Assembly: GCF_030505615.1 (NCBI RefSeq)
Contig: NZ_CP129992.1
Span: 744,001-808,000, forward strand
Reading direction: 5' to 3'
DNA length: 64,000 nucleotides
DNA from: Salinibaculum rarum
GTDB taxonomy: Archaea > Halobacteriota > Halobacteria > Halobacteriales > Haloarculaceae
Below the pieces are notes generated by a model. It saw only the letters and a list, made by a program, of their open reading frames with translations. It ran no database searches and was not told where the DNA came from. Below are positions 34,783 through 42,535 of the stretch, one piece after another (position 1 is the first letter of the stretch; every line of letters starts with the position of its first letter). The position numbers and the translations under genes were made by a program.

Positions 34783-35583
34783 ATGAGTTTCCCTGGAGAC
34801 GGCCCCGACGATAGCGACGGAGACGACGGGGCTGGTCGCCGCTCCAGTTCCGACAGTTCAGTGCCGGGCACGGAATCGTCCGACGACGAAGTCGCCGCGA
34901 CCCGACCCGACCGGTGGCACTCGGAGAAATCAGGGGGCCCACCGCCCACGCGGGCGGGCGAGCGCGACGAGGCCACAAGCGAGTGGCAGTTGTTCGCCTA
35001 CGACCTGGTCAGCAGCGTCGTGGCGGTGATGGTCATCGGCGCCTATCTCTTTGCCGTCAGCGGCGTCTGGCCCCCGCTGGTCGCCGTCGAAAGCGAGAGT
35101 ATGGTTCCCAACATGGAGGTCAACGACCTCGTGTTCGTGATGGACGAAGAGCGCTTCCCCGGTGAGAACGCACACGCAGAGACTGGGGTCGTCACCGCCC
35201 AGGGCGACACCGACTACCGGAAGTTCGGCCAGCAGGGCGACGTCATCGTCTTTGCACCCGACGGGAACAGCGACCGGACGCCCATAATCCACCGCGCGAT
35301 GTTCTGGGTCGAGGAAGGCGAAAACTGGTACGACCGTGCGGACCCCGACTACGTCGGCGGGGCAGACGCCTGTGAGGCCGACAGGGACCCGTCCAGCGAT
35401 ACCGGGCTGCGAAACTGCCCTGCACCCCACGACGGGTTCATCACCAAAGGCGACAACAACGGCCTCTACGACCAGGCCGGCCGGGGCGGCGCACAGACCG
35501 GCCCCGTCAAACCGGCGTGGGTCGTCGGCACCGCCGAAGTCCGGATTCCCGGACTGGGATGGGTTCGACTCGCGACGCAGTGA
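34783..35583 (+). CDS. Signal peptidase I, archaeal type with long acidic N-terminus
   Basis: 266 residues. The hydrophilic Ser/Asp/Gly-rich N-terminus (1-68) is cytoplasmic and much longer than usual. A membrane helix (about 74-95) follows, then the S26 catalytic domain. The nucleophile is Ser106 in ESESMVPNM. His170 in PIIHRAM replaces the bacterial Lys, and Asp224 in TKGDNN completes the archaeal/ER-type triad. It cleaves signal peptides of Sec and possibly Tat substrates at the membrane. The frame is open back to 34534, overlapping polD1; the ATG at 34783 is chosen. Confidence 0.93.
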   Translation: MSFPGDGPDDSDGDDGAGRRSSSDSSVPGTESSDDEVAATRPDRWHSEKSGGPPPTRAGERDEATSEWQLFAYDLVSSVVAVMVIGAYLFAVSGVWPPLVAVESESMVPNMEVNDLVFVMDEERFPGENAHAETGVVTAQGDTDYRKFGQQGDVIVFAPDGNSDRTPIIHRAMFWVEEGENWYDRADPDYVGGADACEADRDPSSDTGLRNCPAPHDGFITKGDNNGLYDQAGRGGAQTGPVKPAWVVGTAEVRIPGLGWVRLATQ

Positions 35584-35586
35584 GAG

Positions 35587-35688
35587 CTACACCAGGTCGA
35601 CGAGTTCGAGAACCACGTCGATTATCTTGTCCAGTTTGCCCGACTGTTCGTCCTCTGCCGAAGGTTCGTCGTCGGCCTCGGCTGTCAT
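35587..35688 (-). CDS. Possible 33-residue acidic microprotein
   Basis: An ATG at 35688 opens MTAEADDEPSAEDEQSG followed by an amphipathic helix KLDKIIDVVLELVDLV. The acidic composition is that of a haloarchaeal protein, and the frame lies downstream of orc1 on the same strand, ending just after the convergent signal peptidase stop. It could extend to 35772. It may be chance; there is no recognised homologue. Confidence 0.35.
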   Translation of the reverse strand: MTAEADDEPSAEDEQSGKLDKIIDVVLELVDLV

Positions 35689-35784
35689 AGTCGAAATCGT
35701 GTCAATATCGAGGTGAAAATTCGGGTCGAACGTTTTGGTTGCCAGCTGCCGGGCAGCCGGAGGTTGCAGCAAGGAGAGAGCGTC

Positions 35785-37350
35785 TCAGTTATCGAAGCGC
35801 GCCTGGACGAACGGCTGGGCGTCCTCGATGTCGCCGAGTCGGGAGTCAGAGAGGAGGACCGCTTCGGTCTCGTCGATTGGAACGGACAGCGAGATTTCTT
35901 TCGTCCGGCCGTACCGTCCCTTCGAGACGACGGCGGCGTTGACGATACCGAGCATGTCGAGTTCGCTGATGAGGTCGGTGACCCGGCGCTGTGTGAGGAC
36001 GTCGGCGTCGATTTCCTCACAGAGTCGCTTGTAGATGTTAAAGGCCTCACCGGTGTTGACGTTGTGGACCCCCTGTTTCTCCAGGAGGATGATGGCAAAG
36101 AGGACGATTTTCGACTGCTGGGGGAGCGTCCGGACGACTTCGACCACGCGGTCGAGTTCGATTTTCTCCTGGGCCTGTCGGACGTGGTCTTCCTCGACCA
36201 CGTCGGTCTGGTCGCGCTCGGCGAGTTCGCCGGCGGTCCGCAGGAGGTCAAGCGCCCGGCGGGCGTCCCCGTGTTCCTGTGCAGCGAAGGCCGCACACAG
36301 CGGAATCACATCGTCGGTCAGTGCCTCCTCCTTGAACGCCACGTCCGCGCGGTGTTCGAGGATGTCCCGGAGTTGGTTGGCGTCGTATGGCGGGAAGACG
36401 ATTTCCTCCTCGCCGAGGCTCGACTTGACCCGCGGGTCCAGGAAGTCGGTGAACTTCAGGTCGTTCGAGATACCCATGATAGAGACACGCGAGTTTTCGA
36501 GTTCGGAGTTCATCCGGGAGAGGTTATAGAGGGTGTCGTCTCCGGATTTTTCGACGAGTTTGTCGATCTCGTCGAGCATGATGACGACGACGCGTTCGCG
36601 GTGGTCGACGGCGTCGAAAAAGGAACTGTAGACGCGGTCGGTCGGCCACCCGGTCATCGGCACGTCGTCGAAGGAGTCGCGTTCGTCCTCCAGGCTCTCG
36701 ATTTCCGCTTCGATGTCGGGGACGCTCGTAAATTCGGAGTCCGCGAGTACGTCCGGGTCCGTGCGTGCGCGGTCACGCAGGTCCTCGAGTTCCTCGATTT
36801 CCTCGGCGATGACCGCCTCGTTCTCGTCGATGAACTTGTTCGCGAGCTGGGCGAGTACGCGGTACTGGGTGTCGGTCACCTCGCAGTTGATGTACTCGAC
36901 TTCACAGGGAACCTCGTATTTCTGGGAGGTCGATTCGAGTTCGTCGCTGACGAACTTCGCGCTGGCGGTCTTTCCCGTCCCGGTTTTCCCGTAGATGAGG
37001 ATGTTCGAGGGCGTATCCCCCCGGAGCGCGGTCACGAGAATCGTCGCCATGTTGTTTATCTGCTCTTCACGGTGGGGGAGCTTCCGCGGGGTGTACGATG
37101 GCCGGAGCACCTCCTTGTTCTCGAAGATGGGCTGGCCGCTCAGGAGGTCGTCGAACAGACCCTGTGATGCTTCGTCCGGGTTGTCGCTCTCGACATCGTC
37201 CAGGAGTACCTCGTCGAGGTCGGGACCTGGCGTGGAGCGTCTGTCGTCCTCGTCCGAACCAGAGTCTGTGTCGGTGAGGTCGACACCGGTGTCTGCCCGT
37301 TGTGAATCGACGTCCTCGGTCGATTCAGATGAATCATTTGTGTCTGTCAT
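35785..37350 (-). CDS. orc1: Orc1/Cdc6 replication initiator at the origin
   Basis: 521 residues. The acidic N-terminal extension (about 1-70) is followed by LFDDLLSGQPIFENKEVLRPSYTPRKLPHRE, the conserved lead-in. Walker A is GKTGTGKT (121-128) and Walker B VVIMLDEIDKL (about 262). Sensor and initiator-specific regions follow (SVMGISNDLKF-like SIMGISNDL, SSLGEEEIVFPPYD), then a C-terminal winged helix (about 415-510, RRVTDLISELDMLGIVNAA) that binds ORB DNA. It assembles on the adjacent non-coding origin and loads MCM. Conserved placement next to oapABC identifies it as the main-origin Orc1 (Cdc6A-type) of haloarchaea. The 37351-38452 spacer begins at its start codon. Confidence 0.96.
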   Translation of the reverse strand: MTDTNDSSESTEDVDSQRADTGVDLTDTDSGSDEDDRRSTPGPDLDEVLLDDVESDNPDEASQGLFDDLLSGQPIFENKEVLRPSYTPRKLPHREEQINNMATILVTALRGDTPSNILIYGKTGTGKTASAKFVSDELESTSQKYEVPCEVEYINCEVTDTQYRVLAQLANKFIDENEAVIAEEIEELEDLRDRARTDPDVLADSEFTSVPDIEAEIESLEDERDSFDDVPMTGWPTDRVYSSFFDAVDHRERVVVIMLDEIDKLVEKSGDDTLYNLSRMNSELENSRVSIMGISNDLKFTDFLDPRVKSSLGEEEIVFPPYDANQLRDILEHRADVAFKEEALTDDVIPLCAAFAAQEHGDARRALDLLRTAGELAERDQTDVVEEDHVRQAQEKIELDRVVEVVRTLPQQSKIVLFAIILLEKQGVHNVNTGEAFNIYKRLCEEIDADVLTQRRVTDLISELDMLGIVNAAVVSKGRYGRTKEISLSVPIDETEAVLLSDSRLGDIEDAQPFVQARFDN

Positions 37351-37363
37351 TGTCGAAGTCGGA

Positions 37364-37385
37364 CCCCTTCATTTCGTGTGGAGAC
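37364..37385 (-). repeat. ORB 1
   Basis: Reads CTCCACACGAAATGAAGGGG on the minus strand, one mismatch in the GAAACGAAGGGG core. It starts 14 bases upstream of the orc1 ATG, so initiator binding here could repress orc1. Confidence 0.75.
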
Positions 37386-37815
37386 CCGCGCCGCGCGCCC
37401 GGAATTCTGCCGTTCAAGGACCAGAGATGACGTTTTCGCGTGTTCTGGTAGTAGGCGCGTGTGCAGTTGAACCACCAGAACCCGTGGTTGAGAAAGTATT
37501 AAAGATTTCGATTGTGAAGAAGTGTCACAGTAGTCGTACTGAAAAACGGAAGGAGTCGTGAGATGGAGAGGTGGAGAGGGGAGGAGAAAAGAGACTAGGG
37601 AAGGTGGAGTGAGGAACAGGATCGAGCGGACGGACAGCGAACAGTGCGATGTCGGTTTCTGGTCGATGCATCCGAAACGAGGGATGGGGTGCTTTTCGGG
37701 AGTCGTGGGGATTGGTAACAACTCAAAGGTGAAAAGAGGTACCGAGAGACACGAATACCCCCGATCGGACCCGGAAAGGGATACAGCTCTGGAATGTGGA
37801 GTTGCCTCCACCAGA

Positions 37816-37844
37816 CCCCCCCACCCCTTCGTTTCGGGTGGAAC
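37816..37844 (-). repeat. ORB 2 with G-string
   Basis: On the minus strand, GTTCCACCCGAAACGAAGGG is followed by GTGGGGGGG. This is a full ORB with the long G-string seen in strong archaeal ORBs. It lies left of the AT-rich segment. Confidence 0.88.
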
Positions 37845-37890
37845 GACCAGGAAGAGGAGGTGGGGTAGCACCGGAGACTGTCTACAGCTA

Positions 37891-38007
37891 GTATAGGAAA
37901 GATTTAATACACATACTGTTAAACCATACCCGTAGCAGAAAAGAATAAACAACATTTTCTAGAGACATTAATTAACTAGTCTAGTCTCTGGATAAATGTC
38001 TAGAGAC
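37891..38007. other. AT-rich putative duplex unwinding element
   Basis: About 115 bases much richer in A and T than the surroundings (for example TTTAATACAC, ATTAATTAACTAGT), lying between ORB 2 and ORB 3. It contains a direct 9-base repeat TCTAGAGAC at 37958-37966 and 37999-38007, with a related ACTAGTCTAGTCTCT between. This is the expected site of initial melting. Confidence 0.8.
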
Positions 38008-38095
38008 GATTCGTCCCGGTGCAGTCGTGTGGTTTCTCTCTTTGTTCAGACTCTCCCCGCAGACGCTCCTCGCAAGTGGGTCCGGGGGTTGTTCG

Positions 38096-38123
38096 GTTCC
38101 AGTTGAAACGAAGGGGTGGGGGG
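38096..38123 (+). repeat. ORB 3 with G-string
   Basis: GTTCCAGTTGAAACGAAGGG followed by GTGGGGGG on the plus strand. It is the mirror counterpart of ORB 2 on the other side of the AT-rich segment. Confidence 0.88.
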
Positions 38124-38226
38124 CAAGGGAGAGACTCAACTCTTCGTCCCAACTGGTTTGCCACCCCTTCGGTGCGCTCACCCGCTCGCTCATTCTGTCC
38201 CCTCGCATCCCCTCTCGTGACCGACA

Positions 38227-38248
38227 CACCCTCCGCTTCTAGTGGAAC
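38227..38248 (-). repeat. ORB 4 (degenerate)
   Basis: On the minus strand, GTTCCACTAGAAGCGGAGGG; it keeps the TTCCAC half and most of the core but has no G-string. Confidence 0.6.
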
Positions 38249-38298
38249 CGTTCTCAAGAAATCACTTCGTCGCCACTTCGTCGTGTGGTTTGTGCCCG

Positions 38299-38320
38299 TC
38301 ACTCCGTTTCGACACGAAAG
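38299..38320 (-). repeat. ORB 5 (degenerate)
   Basis: On the minus strand, TTTCGTGTCGAAACGGAGTG; the GAAACGGAG core is kept and the rest is poor. Confidence 0.4.
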
Positions 38321-38452
38321 AAATGCCCGTCCGTGCCCGCACCACGCCTTCTCCTGCAGATATCGGATTTATTATATATGTCTGACGTAGTCTTAAGTGA
38401 GTACGGCCGACTCTTTCGTCTAAGCCCCATCTCTGGGGCCGGGAGGATACGG

Positions 38453-39100
38453 ATGGGACTGCTTACAAATCTCAAATCATCGATCGCACGGGCTGCATCG
38501 ACGCTGTTCGCCGAAGAGGAGTCGAAGCGGATCGGTATCTACGGTCCGCCAAACGCTGGGAAGACCACACTCGCCAACCGAATCGCGCGTGACTGGACCG
38601 AACACGGTGACGCTGTCGGACCGGAGAGTCACGTTCCACACGAAACACGACGCGCACGCAGGAAGGAGAACGTCGAAATCGAGCGTGACGGCTCGACGGT
38701 GACTATCGACATCGTCGACACGCCGGGTGTCACGACGAAGGTCGACTACACCGAGTTCCTGGAACACGACATGGAGAAAGACGACGCTGTCCGTCGGTCT
38801 CGTGAGGCCACCGAGGGCGTCGCCGAAGCCATGCACTGGCTCCGGGAGGACGTCGACGGCGTCATCTACGTGTTGGACTCGACGACTGACCCCTTCACGC
38901 AGGTCAACACGATGCTCATCGGCATCATCGAGAGTCAGGACCTTCCCGTGTTGATTCTCGCGAACAAGATAGACAAAGAAGACTCGAGCGTCCAGCGCAT
39001 CCGAAACGCGTTCCCGCAACACGAGACGATACCGCTCTCGGCGCTCGAAGGAGACAACATGGACGAAGTGTACGACAAAATCGCGGAGTACTTCGGGTGA
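38453..39100 (+). CDS. oapA: Era-like GTPase, origin-associated protein OapA
   Basis: 215 residues. G-motifs: G1 GPPNAGKTT (31-39), G3 DTPG (89-92), G4 NKID (171-174), and G5 around LSALEG (about 197). The N-terminus MGLLTNLKSSIARAAS is a conserved helical lead. A Shine-Dalgarno-like GGGAGGA (38441-38447) 5 bases before the ATG, plus a TATA at about 38368-38380, indicate a leadered message, unlike most genes here. Partners oapB and oapC follow with gaps of 4 and 2 bases. This trio beside the main origin is conserved in haloarchaea; its biochemical role is unresolved, with proposals ranging from replication control to an Arf/Rab-like GTPase module. Confidence 0.92.
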   Translation: MGLLTNLKSSIARAASTLFAEEESKRIGIYGPPNAGKTTLANRIARDWTEHGDAVGPESHVPHETRRARRKENVEIERDGSTVTIDIVDTPGVTTKVDYTEFLEHDMEKDDAVRRSREATEGVAEAMHWLREDVDGVIYVLDSTTDPFTQVNTMLIGIIESQDLPVLILANKIDKEDSSVQRIRNAFPQHETIPLSALEGDNMDEVYDKIAEYFG

Positions 39101-39104
39101 TAGT

Positions 39105-39488
39105 ATGGCTGAAGTAAAAGACCCCGGCGACGGCGTTCAAATCGACCTCATCAGCGCCGAGCGCATGGACGGGCTCACATCGATGGAGAAAATCCGGATG
39201 ATTCTGGACGGCGTCCGCGAGGGCAACATCGTCATCCTGGAGGAGGGCCTCTCGCCCGACGAGGAGTCACGCCTCATCGAAGTGACGATGACCGAAATCA
39301 GCCCGGACGAGTTCAACGGCATCGAAATCGAGACGCACCCGCGCTCGGAGACCGCCGACGCGAGTTTCCTCGACCGGCTGATGGGCAAAGAGTCGACGAA
39401 GAAACTCACCGTCATCGGGCCGGCGAACCAGATCGAGACACTCCACAAGGACGAAACGCTCATCCAGACGCTCGTCTCTCGCAAGTAA
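39105..39488 (+). CDS. oapB: OapB/ArvB family protein (DUF2073)
   Basis: 127 residues. Conserved features: QIDLISAERMDGLTSMEKIRMILDGVREGNIVILEEGLSPDEESRL in the N-terminal half and KLTVIGPANQIETLHKDETLIQTLV at the C-terminus. It is the middle gene of the oapABC operon, 4 bases after oapA and 2 bases before oapC, so co-translation and complex formation are expected. No catalytic residues are apparent; it probably serves as a GTPase partner. Confidence 0.9.
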   Translation: MAEVKDPGDGVQIDLISAERMDGLTSMEKIRMILDGVREGNIVILEEGLSPDEESRLIEVTMTEISPDEFNGIEIETHPRSETADASFLDRLMGKESTKKLTVIGPANQIETLHKDETLIQTLVSRK

Positions 39489-39490
39489 GG

Positions 39491-40213
39491 ATGCCACACC
39501 AGTGTACAGACTGTGGCCGCACGTTCGACGACGGCTCCCAGGAGATGCTCTCTGGCTGTCCCGACTGCGGCGGCAACAAGTTTCAGTACAAGCCGTCGGG
39601 TGCGACCGAGACAGAGTCGCCGACCGAGGAGCCGCCGGAGCCCCCGGAACCGCCGGTCGACAGCTCCGTCGCACGAACCGTCGGCAACGCCGCCACAGCT
39701 GTCCGTGACCTTGTCGGCTCCAACCCGTCACCGCCGGGGTCGGCCGACGAGCCGTCGCCGGCCGAGGAAGCGTCTGCCACTGCGGATACCGCATCCGCCT
39801 CGACGGAGACGGCCACGCCGTCACCGGAACCTGACCCATCGGCAGAGGCTCCTGACCCGGCGTCCTCGGAAGACACCGCGCAGGCGAGCGCACGGAGCGA
39901 CGTCGTCTCGAAAGACGAACTCCCGCCCGCACCCGAAGCGCCGGCGACGACGGACCGACCGACGCCGGTCATCGACGACGACAGCGACGGGACGACTGCG
40001 GCCGCCGAGGCCGGCGCGTCGGACGACCACGACCGGCCGGACCTCTCGGAACTGCGCGACGAACTCAACGACCAGTTCGAGTCCATCAAGGTGTTAGACC
40101 CCGGCAAATACGAACTCAACCTGATGGAACTGTACGACCGCGAGGAGTACATCATCGCGCTCCAGGAAGACGGCAAGTACACGATTCAGGTCCCGGAACG
40201 CTGGGAGGACTGA
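39491..40213 (+). CDS. oapC: OapC/ArvC family zinc-ribbon protein
   Basis: 240 residues. The N-terminal zinc ribbon has two CxxC pairs (Cys5, Cys8, then SGCPDCGGNKF near residues 22-31). A long disordered Pro/Ala/Thr/Ser/Glu linker (about 35-180) follows. The conserved C-terminal domain (about 185-240, ELRDELNDQFESIKVLDPGKYELNLMELYDREEYIIALQEDGKYTI) is the recognisable DUF2072 part. It is third in the origin-linked oapABC operon. The linker is far longer than in most archaea, a haloarchaeal elaboration. Confidence 0.9.
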   Translation: MPHQCTDCGRTFDDGSQEMLSGCPDCGGNKFQYKPSGATETESPTEEPPEPPEPPVDSSVARTVGNAATAVRDLVGSNPSPPGSADEPSPAEEASATADTASASTETATPSPEPDPSAEAPDPASSEDTAQASARSDVVSKDELPPAPEAPATTDRPTPVIDDDSDGTTAAAEAGASDDHDRPDLSELRDELNDQFESIKVLDPGKYELNLMELYDREEYIIALQEDGKYTIQVPERWED

Positions 40214-40219
40214 CCGTCG

Positions 40220-40471
40220 CTAAGCTCGCGAGACGCGCCACGTCGTCCCGTTCGTGTAACTCCAGGCTTCGACTGACAGCTCCGTTCTATCCCCTTCGAG
40301 CCGTTTCATGAACGAACCGATTTCCTTCGAGGAGAGCGGTATCTCCTCGGCGATGACCCGACTCTTGATGTAGATTGCTCCGTCAGTTCGGACGCGACCG
40401 CGGAGGTACTCGACGAGCGGGCTGGCTTTCTCGGGCAGGTCTGTCCGTCGTGGGGCAGTCTGAGCACACAT
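40220..40471 (-). CDS. Small winged-helix-like haloarchaeal protein
   Basis: 83 residues. It reads like a compact HTH: KASPLVEYLRGRVRTDGAIYIKSRVIAEEIPLSSKEIGSFMKRLEGDRTELSVEAWSYTNGTTWRVSRA. The order helix, helix, recognition helix (SSKEIGSFMKRL) and wing (ELSVEAWSYTNGTTWRV) suggests DNA binding. It is conserved in appearance, but I cannot name a function. It is convergent with oapC (7-base gap) and lies 2 bases after the membrane protein gene at 40474, so the two form an operon. Confidence 0.75.
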   Translation of the reverse strand: MCAQTAPRRTDLPEKASPLVEYLRGRVRTDGAIYIKSRVIAEEIPLSSKEIGSFMKRLEGDRTELSVEAWSYTNGTTWRVSRA

Positions 40472-40473
40472 TG

Positions 40474-40695
40474 TTATCGCGAGTAGTCGTGTCCGATGAA
40501 CAGGCAGACGACGTTGAGGGTAGCGAGCGCGACGAAAACGAGCAACTGGGTGTCGTCGACGGGACTGGACAGGAGGGGGAGATACGCCAGCGGGAGGACG
40601 ACGGCCGCCCAGAAGGCAACTCGGCGGAGCCCGCTCACGAGGCTCCTTGCGGGCAGTTCCGTTCGGCGGGGGAGAGAGACCGGTCGGCGGCTCAT
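40474..40695 (-). CDS. Small membrane protein
   Basis: 73 residues. A basic N-terminus (MSRRPVSLPRRTELPAR) is followed by two membrane helices (about 26-44 and 50-68) and HDYSR. Not recognised. It is encoded immediately upstream of the winged-helix-like protein, with a 2-base gap. Confidence 0.7.
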   Translation of the reverse strand: MSRRPVSLPRRTELPARSLVSGLRRVAFWAAVVLPLAYLPLLSSPVDDTQLLVFVALATLNVVCLFIGHDYSR

Positions 40696-40809
40696 GCCTA
40701 CTCGGAGTGTCGACTCCCGGGATAAAGGACCTCGCGGAGACTCAAACAGCTGTTTGAGCAGGCACTGTCCGGAGCATCAAGAAAAATTTCGAGGGAGTGA
40801 GACGCCGGT

Positions 40810-41724
40810 TTAGCTAATCTTCTCGTACTGCTCGGCGAGCTTGTCGGCAGCTTCCTGCATCTGCTCTTGCTCGAACTCGTCGAGGTCCCACTCGACGATT
40901 TCTTCGACGCCGTTCGCGCCGAGTTTGACCGGCACGCCGAAGGCGACGTCGTCGTGGCCGTATTCGCCCTGGAGCTTGACCGACCCGGGCAGCACTTCGC
41001 CGGTGTCGTTGAGGACGGCGTTAACCATGTGCGCGACACCCTGTGCGGGGCCCCACTCGGTCGCGCCCTTTCGCTCGATGACGTTCATCGCGGACTGCTG
41101 GAGGTCTTCGAGAATCTCCGCTTTGTCGTCGTCGTCGAATTGGAGGTCCTTGCCGTCGACGCGGAGCTTCGAGAAGACCGGGACCTGCGCGTCGCCGTGT
41201 TCGCCGAGGATGGTGGCGTCGACGTTCTGGACGGGGACGTCGAAGCGCTCGGAGAGGACATAGCGGAATCGTGCGGAGTCGAGGCGGCCGCCGAAGCCGA
41301 TGACCTGCTCGCGCGAGCGGTCGCCGGCCTCGTAGAGGTGGCGGTTCAGGAGGTCGACCGGGTTCGACGTGGTAATCGAGACGTAGTCGTCGTTGTGCTC
41401 GTCGATCGACGACTGGATATCCTCCATGATGGGTGCGTTGTCACCGGCGAGGTCGATACGGGTCTGACCCGGCTGGCGCGGGATGCCGGCCGTGATGACG
41501 ACGACGTCCGAGCCGGCCGTCTCCTCGTATGTGCCCTGGCGGACGCGGGTGTTCGAATCGTACGCGATGCCGTGGTTGGCGTCGGCAGCCTGGCCGACGG
41601 TGACGTCTTCTTGGTCGGGGATGTCGACAAAGACGAGTTCGTCGACGACGTCCTGCAGTGCGATGCTGTATCCGGCTGCTGCGCCGACGGTGCCCGCCGC
41701 ACCGATGATGCTTACTTTTGCCAT
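40810..41724 (-). CDS. mdh: Malate dehydrogenase
   Basis: 304 residues, the lactate/malate dehydrogenase family. The NAD-binding motif [11 protein letters not shown] spans 8-18, with VDIPDQ (acidic residue selecting NAD) near 38. Substrate arginines lie near [17 protein letters not shown] (about 82-98), [10 protein letters not shown] is near 115, and the catalytic His is in [12 protein letters not shown] (about 178). The size and sequence are those of the tetrameric halophilic MDH. It oxidises malate to oxaloacetate, linking malate from aceB to citrate synthase at 56962. The frame continues upstream into GC-rich sequence, but [11 protein letters not shown] sets the start. Confidence 0.95.
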   Translation of the reverse strand: MAKVSIIGAAGTVGAAAGYSIALQDVVDELVFVDIPDQEDVTVGQAADANHGIAYDSNTRVRQGTYEETAGSDVVVITAGIPRQPGQTRIDLAGDNAPIMEDIQSSIDEHNDDYVSITTSNPVDLLNRHLYEAGDRSREQVIGFGGRLDSARFRYVLSERFDVPVQNVDATILGEHGDAQVPVFSKLRVDGKDLQFDDDDKAEILEDLQQSAMNVIERKGATEWGPAQGVAHMVNAVLNDTGEVLPGSVKLQGEYGHDDVAFGVPVKLGANGVEEIVEWDLDEFEQEQMQEAADKLAEQYEKIS

Positions 41725-41848
41725 ATCACATGGAAGTGCCGACGGACGTACGTTAAGATTGTCGGAACCGATACGTCCCACGGGACGCAAACGGCCCGGT
41801 CCGTGGGGACCCACAACTCCTATTCACGCGGACTGTCTTCGTTCGTGT

Positions 41849-42535
41849 ATGAGCGATTTCGACAAGGAAGCCGAGCGCGAGAAGCTCCGAGAGAAGTACG
41901 AACAGGAGCAACAAGAGCGCGAAGCGACCGAACAGATGAGTGAACTCCTCCTCCAGGGGGCGACGATGACAAACGCCCACTGCTCGGACTGTGGCGACCC
42001 CATCTTCCGCTACGACGGCCAGGAGTTCTGTGCCTCCTGTGAGAAAGCCGTCGACCGTGACACGGGCGAGGAAAGCGAGGACGGTGAGGCCGAAGCGGGC
42101 GACGACGACGGGGAGAACATCGAAGTCGCCACGCCCGACAACGAGTCCCGTGTCGCCTTCGGCGGCGAGAACGCACAGGACGACCCGGCGGCCGCCGACG
42201 ACCAGCCGTCCCAGACTGGACAGCCGGCCAGCGCGGCGCAGTCAGACCAGTCCGGAACCGAGCAGCGACAACCCCAACAGCAGTCCCCCAAGCAGCGCCA
42301 GCCCGACACGTCAGCCACCGCCAGACAGCCGTCTCAGCAACCAGAGCGCACGCGCGAAGTCCCCAGTGTCGACCCCAGTGGGAGCGACGACGTTTCGGCT
42401 GCCCGCGCCTCACTGGTCCGGACGCTGACCCGGTTTAGCGAACAGGCCGAAGCGACCGACGACCCGCGCCAGGCTCAGGAGTATCTCGCGGCCGCACGCG
42501 AGGCCGCCGAAACGCTCGCGGCGCTTCGCCAGTAA
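41849..42535 (+). CDS. Sjogren syndrome/scleroderma autoantigen 1-like zinc-ribbon protein
   Basis: 228 residues. The N-terminus (1-45) is a charged helix (KEAEREKLREKYEQEQQEREATEQ) leading to SELLLQGATMTNAHCSDCG ... FCASCEK, a two-CxxC zinc ribbon that is the archaeal SSSCA1 signature. A long Gln/Ser/Pro-rich disordered region (about 90-180) and a short helical C-terminal domain (RASLVRTLTRFSEQAEA) follow. Function unknown in archaea. The stop abuts the stop of the convergent hef gene (42536), leaving no spacer. Confidence 0.85.
   Translation: MSDFDKEAEREKLREKYEQEQQEREATEQMSELLLQGATMTNAHCSDCGDPIFRYDGQEFCASCEKAVDRDTGEESEDGEAEAGDDDGENIEVATPDNESRVAFGGENAQDDPAAADDQPSQTGQPASAAQSDQSGTEQRQPQQQSPKQRQPDTSATARQPSQQPERTREVPSVDPSGSDDVSAARASLVRTLTRFSEQAEATDDPRQAQEYLAAAREAAETLAALRQ

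Larger units (their letters stand above)
37351..38452. other. Chromosomal replication origin (oriC1 type)
   Basis: A 1.1-kb region with no credible gene between orc1 and oapA. It contains at least five origin recognition box (ORB) matches of varying quality; the strongest two point toward each other across a central AT-rich segment (about 37890-38000). GC-poor and poly-G/poly-C tracts, atypical codon composition in every frame, and the conserved orc1-ori-oapABC order support a replication origin. It also carries the oapA promoter (TTTATTATATATG, about 38368-38380). Confidence 0.9.

Noticed and set aside
37558..37896. A 112-codon frame inside the origin
   Set aside because: Composition is basic and Arg/Gly/Cys-rich, unlike haloarchaeal proteins, and it overlaps ORB 2 and the edge of the AT-rich segment.
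38161..38183. Additional ORB at CCACCCCTTCGGTGCGC
   Set aside because: Only the G-string half matches; the TTCCAC half is missing.
38000..38302. A 100-codon minus-strand frame in the origin
   Set aside because: Overlaps ORB 3 and ORB 4 and has no acidic bias or conserved pattern.
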